Part shown: piece by piece, positions 15,924 through 19,409 of the stretch
How the letters are laid out: every line of letters begins with the position of its first letter
How positions within the stretch are numbered: position 1 is the first letter of the stretch
From: Bradyrhizobium sp.
Lineage (GTDB): Bacteria > Pseudomonadota > Alphaproteobacteria > Rhizobiales > Xanthobacteraceae
Direction: 5' to 3'
Assembly: GCA_019243075.1 (NCBI GenBank)
Contig: JAFAUV010000223.1
Coordinates: 1 to 19,409, forward strand
DNA length: 19,409 bases
The notes under the pieces: generated by a model
What the model saw: the letters and a program-made list of their open reading frames with translations, nothing else
Databases searched by the model: none
Told to the model about the DNA's origin: nothing
Made by a program: the position numbers and the translations under genes

Positions 15924-16775
15924 ATGAATTTCCGTATCTTGGCCACGTCGGTCGGGCCGCGAGGGCGACTTCTCGCCTTGTTGGCGGTAACCGCGCTGGC
16001 CGTGCCGTTTGCCTTTGACGGCCAAGCCCAGGCCCAGGCTCCCACACCGGCGCCTGCTGCGCCCGCCGCGCCCAAGAAGGCCGCGCCGAAGGCTGCACCG
16101 AAGGCTCCGGCAGCGCCCCCGGCTGCTCAGGCGCCCGCGCAGAGCCAGCAATCGCCCGCCGCGCAGGCCCAGGCACCTGGCCAGCAGCAGGGCGGCGGCG
16201 CCGCGCAGCCCCAGGACCAGCAGATTCAGCTCATCTACGCGCCCTGGACCAAGTTCTGCCTCAAGGGCCAGGATGCCAACGCCAAGCAGGTCTGCTTCAC
16301 CGGCAAGGACGGCCGGATCGAGTCCGGCCAGCCGGTGATTGCCGCCGTCATCATCGAGCCCGAAGGCGAGCCCAAGAAGATCCTGCGCGTCACGCTGCCG
16401 CTCGGCATGCAGCTCGTGCACGGCACCCGCATCATCGTCGACAACAACCAGCCGCTGCAGGCTCCCTATGTGATCTGCTTCCAGAACGGCTGCATGTCCG
16501 ACTATGAGGCGACGCCGGAATTGCTGGCCAACATGAAGAAGGGCCAGAACCTGGTGGTGCAGGCCATCAATGCCAACGGCGCGCCGCTGACGCTGCCGCT
16601 GCCGCTCGGCGAATTCGCCAAGGCCTATGATGGCCCGCCGACCGATCCGAAGCAGTTCGAGGAAACCCAGAAGAAGCTGCAGGAAGAGCTGCAAAAGCGC
16701 GCCGAGGAGCAGCGCAAGAAGCTCGAGCAAGCCAATCCGGCTGGGACGCCGCCCGCCAATCCGGCCGCGAAGTAA
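15924..16775 (+). CDS. Invasion-associated locus B (IalB) family secreted protein
   Basis: A 283-residue exported protein. A signal peptide covers about 1-38 (hydrophobic LLALLAVTALAVPFAF, cleavage near AQAQA). Next is an Ala/Pro/Gln/Lys low-complexity linker (about 39-100). The IalB domain (about 101-235) contains PWTKFCLKG, VCFTGKDGR, LPLGMQLVHGTRI and ICFQNGCMSDYEA, with four cysteines (112, 124, 185, 190) that probably form two disulphides in the periplasm. The C-terminus (about 243-270) is a Glu/Lys/Gln-rich helix likely to form a coiled coil, then a Pro-rich tail. IalB was named in Bartonella for erythrocyte invasion, but the family is widespread in non-invasive rhizobia, where its role is unclear. 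I chose the ATG at 15924, with AAAGGG upstream, over an in-frame GTG at 15870. A strong terminator follows. Confidence 0.9.
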   Translation: MNFRILATSVGPRGRLLALLAVTALAVPFAFDGQAQAQAPTPAPAAPAAPKKAAPKAAPKAPAAPPAAQAPAQSQQSPAAQAQAPGQQQGGGAAQPQDQQIQLIYAPWTKFCLKGQDANAKQVCFTGKDGRIESGQPVIAAVIIEPEGEPKKILRVTLPLGMQLVHGTRIIVDNNQPLQAPYVICFQNGCMSDYEATPELLANMKKGQNLVVQAINANGAPLTLPLPLGEFAKAYDGPPTDPKQFEETQKKLQEELQKRAEEQRKKLEQANPAGTPPANPAAK

Positions 16776-16795
16776 GTTCTCCTCCAGGCAAAACG

Positions 16796-16824
16796 AAAAG
16801 GGCGCTCGCGAGGGCGCCCTTTTT
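16796..16824. terminator. Bidirectional rho-independent terminator
   Basis: AAAAGGGCGC (16796-16805), an 8-nt loop, and GCGCCCTTTT (16814-16823), with a run of five T on the plus strand. Read on the minus strand the stem is followed by TTTTCGTTTT, so it should work both ways. It lies 20 bp after the stop of the IalB-family gene and downstream of the convergent hspQ. Confidence 0.9.
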
Positions 16825-16876
16825 GATGATTGCTGGAGCGGATCTGACCCGCCTGATTTCAGGGGCAGAGCGGAGC

Positions 16877-16908
16877 GTGCCCACCAAGGCGCGAGAGATG
16901 GTGGCCAC
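16877..16908. repeat. Inverted repeat GTGCCCACC-N14-GGTGGCCAC
   Basis: Nine-base arms with a single mismatch (8 of 9 paired), in the 180-bp convergent spacer between the IalB-family gene and hspQ. It could form a stable hairpin in the hspQ 3' untranslated region. No T-tract follows on either strand, so its role is unknown. Confidence 0.35.
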
Positions 16909-16955
16909 GGCGTTGCGCACCCTTTGCCCGCCCTCCGCTCAATCCCTGCGCTAAA

Positions 16956-17288
16956 CTAGTTCAGCGAGGGGTTGCGCGGGCGGTAGCCGCCGGATTTATC
17001 CTTGACAAAAATCTCGGCCACCTGGGAGTGGCGGATCGGCTCGCCGGAATCATCGGGCAGCAAATTCTGCTCCGAGACATAGGCGACATATTCGGATTCC
17101 GAATTTTCGGCGAGGAGATGGTAGAACGGCTGATCCTTGTGAGGTCGCATCTCCTCCGGGATCGACAACCACCATTCTTCGGTATTGTTGAACTCGGGGT
17201 CGATGTCGAAAATCACGCCCCGGAAGGAAAATACCCGGTGGCGCACGATCTGCCCTATCTGGAACTTGGCGGTTCGCGCTTTGATCAT
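16956..17288 (-). CDS. hspQ: Heat shock protein HspQ (YccV-like, hemimethylated-DNA-binding domain)
   Basis: A 110-residue cytoplasmic protein almost entirely made of the YccV-like domain. Recognisable stretches are AKFQIGQIVRHRVFSFRGVI (7-26), DIDPEFNNTEEWW (28-40), PFYHLLAENSESEYVAYVSEQNL (54-76) and the C-terminal RPRNPSLN. In enterobacteria HspQ is a heat-inducible factor that binds DnaA variants and acts as a specificity-enhancing factor for Lon. The ATG at 17288 follows AGGG and matches the family N-terminus; upstream in-frame codons carry no similarity. The gene lies 100 bp downstream of the UbiH-like gene on the same strand. I found no convincing sigma-32 promoter in that gap. Confidence 0.95.
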   Translation of the reverse strand: MIKARTAKFQIGQIVRHRVFSFRGVIFDIDPEFNNTEEWWLSIPEEMRPHKDQPFYHLLAENSESEYVAYVSEQNLLPDDSGEPIRHSQVAEIFVKDKSGGYRPRNPSLN

Positions 17289-17388
17289 GCCCTGTCGATA
17301 GACCATTGGGCCGGCCGATGCTAGTGCCCCGCTCCACGAATTAACCCGAACTCGGCCGAGGCGTCTGACAAGGCTCTCCCGGAATGAT

Positions 17389-18636
17389 CTAACCTCGAAT
17401 CTCCCCGGCCTGATCCGGCCGGCGGACCTCGGACGACAGCTCGAGACGCGACGGTCTGCTCCAGGATGGCGCCAGTCCCTCGCGCATGGCGAGCCGACGC
17501 AACGGGCCGAAGGAGCCGAGCAGATGAAGCCCTGCCGCACGCAGCGATTGCATCGGCAGGAGATCGCTGAGCAGCGAGCGGTTGGCGAGATCGATCGCAA
17601 ATGTCCGGCTCAGCACGTCGGCGCGCCGCCTGAAATCGTAGCGCCGCAGTGCAGGCGCCGCGCCGGGATCTTCGCTGGCCGAAATCGCCGCCCGCGCAAT
17701 GTCGGCGATATCGACCGCGTCGCGCAGCCCGAGATTGAGACCCTGAGCGCCCATTGGCGGAACGACATGAGCGGCTTCGCCGACCAGCACCACGCGGTTT
17801 TTGGCAAATAGCCCTGGCCGCTCGATCGCAAGCGCAAACAGGTGGCGCCCGGCTTCAACCGTCGCGCGTCCAAGGATCGAATGCGACTGCCGTTCGGCGG
17901 CCTCGGACAAATCGGCGTCACCAAGTCCGATCAGACGTTCGGCTTCTCCGGGTGAGGTGACCCACACCACGCTGCTGCGTTCGCCCGGCAGCGGCACGAA
18001 CACGCAGGGTCCTTGCGTGGTGTGAAATTCGGTCGAGATGTGTCGATGCGGCCGCGAATGACGGATATTGAAGGTAACGGCGGATTGCTTGAGATCGCGG
18101 CTCGTTGCATCGATTCCGGCGGCTTGGCGGCACAGCGAATGCCGGCCATCGGCACCGACGACGAGGCGCGCGGCAAGGGCCGTGCCCGTGGCGGTGCGGA
18201 TCGAAACCTTCGCATCTTCGGGCGTGATGGTTTGCGCTTCGTCATCCAGCCGCGTCAGGTTCGCCAGTTCTGCGGCGCGCTCTTCCAGCCCGGCAACCAG
18301 CAACCGGTTTTCGATGTTGTAGCCGAACGCCTCGAGGCCGATCTCTTCGCAGGAAAAGCGCACCTCGGGCGCGCGGATCAGGCGGCCGGTGTCGGCGACG
18401 AGGCGCATGCTCTTGAGCGCCGCGGCCTTGGCGCGGCAGCGTGCCCAGACGGCGAGCTGGTCCAGGAAATCGACCGAGCTTCCGAGCAGCGCCGTGGTGC
18501 GGTTGTCCGCGTATGGCGTGCGGCGCGCGATCAGCGCGGTGTTCGCGCCGGTTTGCGCGATCGCGATCGCGGCCGAAAGGCCCGCCGGGCCGCCGCCGAC
18601 CACGGCTATGTCATAAAGGATCGATTCATCGTTCAT
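17389..18636 (-). CDS. UbiH/UbiF/COQ6-family FAD-dependent hydroxylase
   Basis: A class A flavoprotein monooxygenase of 415 residues, most similar to ubiquinone-ring hydroxylases. It shows the Rossmann GxGxxG-type motif as VVGGGPAG (12-19), the family motif NRTTALLGSSVDFL (45-58), the second FAD/NAD(P)H DG motif GADGRHS (161-167), and the third motif LVGEAAHVVPPMGAQGLNLGLRDA (start 284). In the third motif the usual GDAAH is GEAAH (286-290), a conservative change. The protein probably acts at the cytoplasmic membrane face in ubiquinone synthesis; which ring position it hydroxylates cannot be told from sequence. I chose the ATG at 18636. A GTG three codons upstream (18645) is an alternative. 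The gene is divergent from the phosphatidylcholine synthase gene. Confidence 0.92.
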   Translation of the reverse strand: MNDESILYDIAVVGGGPAGLSAAIAIAQTGANTALIARRTPYADNRTTALLGSSVDFLDQLAVWARCRAKAAALKSMRLVADTGRLIRAPEVRFSCEEIGLEAFGYNIENRLLVAGLEERAAELANLTRLDDEAQTITPEDAKVSIRTATGTALAARLVVGADGRHSLCRQAAGIDATSRDLKQSAVTFNIRHSRPHRHISTEFHTTQGPCVFVPLPGERSSVVWVTSPGEAERLIGLGDADLSEAAERQSHSILGRATVEAGRHLFALAIERPGLFAKNRVVLVGEAAHVVPPMGAQGLNLGLRDAVDIADIARAAISASEDPGAAPALRRYDFRRRADVLSRTFAIDLANRSLLSDLLPMQSLRAAGLHLLGSFGPLRRLAMREGLAPSWSRPSRLELSSEVRRPDQAGEIRG

Positions 18637-18757
18637 GCCGGTCACATCTGACGTTTCCCGGCCGCACTTTCAAGCCTTGGACGATCGTAAAGCGCAGGCG
18701 CAGGTCGCAACCGCGCATGTACAAATCAAGCCGATTCCTGTTAGCACTGCGTCAGCC

Positions 18758-19409
18758 ATGGAACAGGCCGACCCCTCCGAAACTCCGCTTGCGCCGCCGT
18801 TCCGGCGCGCCGCCGCATTCGGCGTGCATGTCTTTACCGCGCTCGGCGCCGGCATCGCCTTGCTCGCCTTGCTCGAGGCCGTGCGCGAACATTGGGCCGC
18901 GATGTTCACCTGGCTCGGCCTGGCACTTATCGTCGATGCCGCCGACGGACCCATGGCGCGGCGGCTCGACGTGGTGCGGCTGCAGCCGAACTGGTCCGGC
19001 GACATCCTCGACCTCGTGGTCGATTTCGTCACCTATGTGTTCGTGCCGGCCTATGCCATCACGGCGAGCCGGCTGTTGCTGCCTGTGGCCGCTCCGATCC
19101 TCGGCATCGGGGTCGCCGTGAGCGGTGCGCTCTATTTCGCCGACCGGCGCATGAAGCGCGACGACAATCACTTTCGCGGCTTCCCGGGGCTGTGGAATAT
19201 TGCCGCCTTTTACCTGTTCCTGCTGCGCTGGCCGCCCGCGCTTTCGAGCGTCGCGATCGCGATCCTGATCGTGGCGACGTTTCTTCCGTTCCACGTCCTG
19301 CATCCCGTGCGCGTCCTAAGGCTGCGCTGGCTAACGCTGACACTGATGGCGGTGTGGGCCGTGCTCGGGTTCTTCGTGTTGATCCGGGATTTTGACGTCG
19401 AATGGCCGG
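18758..19409 (+). CDS. pcs: Phosphatidylcholine synthase (C-terminus beyond window)
   Basis: Pcs condenses choline with CDP-diacylglycerol to give phosphatidylcholine and CMP in the inner membrane, a pathway typical of rhizobia and other host-associated bacteria. The visible 217 residues contain the Pcs version of the CDP-alcohol phosphotransferase motif: DGPMAR (63-68), 12 residues, G81, then D85 and D89. The spacing of 12 instead of the usual 8 between AR and G is a known mark of Pcs. Several hydrophobic helices follow (FGVHVFTALGAGIALLALL, VTYVFVPAYAITASRLLL, and others), with FRGFPGLWNIAAFYLF a typical Pcs stretch. The ATG at 18758 is the first in frame. The reading frame is still open at the right edge, so some tens of residues are missing. 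Convergent or downstream context is not visible. Confidence 0.95.
   Translation, partial: MEQADPSETPLAPPFRRAAAFGVHVFTALGAGIALLALLEAVREHWAAMFTWLGLALIVDAADGPMARRLDVVRLQPNWSGDILDLVVDFVTYVFVPAYAITASRLLLPVAAPILGIGVAVSGALYFADRRMKRDDNHFRGFPGLWNIAAFYLFLLRWPPALSSVAIAILIVATFLPFHVLHPVRVLRLRWLTLTLMAVWAVLGFFVLIRDFDVEWP

Noticed and set aside
17289..17388. Sigma-32 type heat-shock promoter upstream of hspQ (CTTG in the minus strand)
   Set aside because: No acceptable -10 box occurs at a suitable distance from the CTTG, so heat regulation cannot be read from the sequence.
18892..19395. A 167-codon plus-strand open frame near the right edge, and another at 18441-19121
   Set aside because: Both are out of frame with the phosphatidylcholine synthase gene, whose motifs and membrane helices lie in the frame starting at 18758.

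Overview
The window looks like chromosomal core DNA of a GC-rich alphaproteobacterium in the Bradyrhizobium/Rhodopseudomonas group (Nitrobacteraceae). Support for this comes from the high GC content, the protein sequences (HspQ, SdhE, IalB-family, Pcs), an EcfG-type stress promoter motif next to a CsbD-family gene, and a degenerate palindromic element of the kind scattered through Bradyrhizobium intergenic regions. I see no phage, insertion sequence, CRISPR array, rRNA or tRNA.

Layout. 196-3912: glmU and glmS, two enzymes of UDP-GlcNAc synthesis, separated by a short stress island. That island holds a CsbD-like gene on the plus strand and, facing away from it, a candidate EcfG promoter with a 13-codon ORF on the minus strand. 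3996-4778: a DUF502 membrane protein, convergent with recG (4800-6908, minus). 6909-7142: a repeat-bearing divergent intergenic region. 7143-10945: sdhE and mfd, overlapping by ATGA. 10953-15687 (minus): a three-gene run made of a YejA-like peptide-binding protein, an AMP-binding (ANL) family protein coupled to it by a GTGA overlap, and a receiver-receiver-GGDEF-like protein. 15924-16775: an IalB-family secreted protein, followed by a strong bidirectional terminator. 16956-17288 (minus): hspQ. 17389-18636 (minus): a UbiH/COQ6-type flavoprotein hydroxylase. 18758 to the right edge: phosphatidylcholine synthase, cut by the window end.

How the genes relate. Most of the window is housekeeping: cell-wall precursor supply (glmU, glmS), replication-fork and transcription-coupled repair (recG, mfd), respiratory chain assembly and quinone synthesis (sdhE, ubiH-like), protein quality control (hspQ) and membrane lipid synthesis (pcs). 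The part that is not routine is the 10953-15687 run. Two of its three genes look like dead enzymes: an ANL protein lacking the P-loop and the terminal catalytic lysine region, and a GGDEF protein whose GGDEF signature is lost while the RxxD inhibitory-site motif sits at exactly the canonical distance. That combination points to a c-di-GMP receptor rather than a synthase. With an orphan periplasmic peptide-binding protein in the same run, this is the best candidate here for an undescribed sensing or regulatory module.
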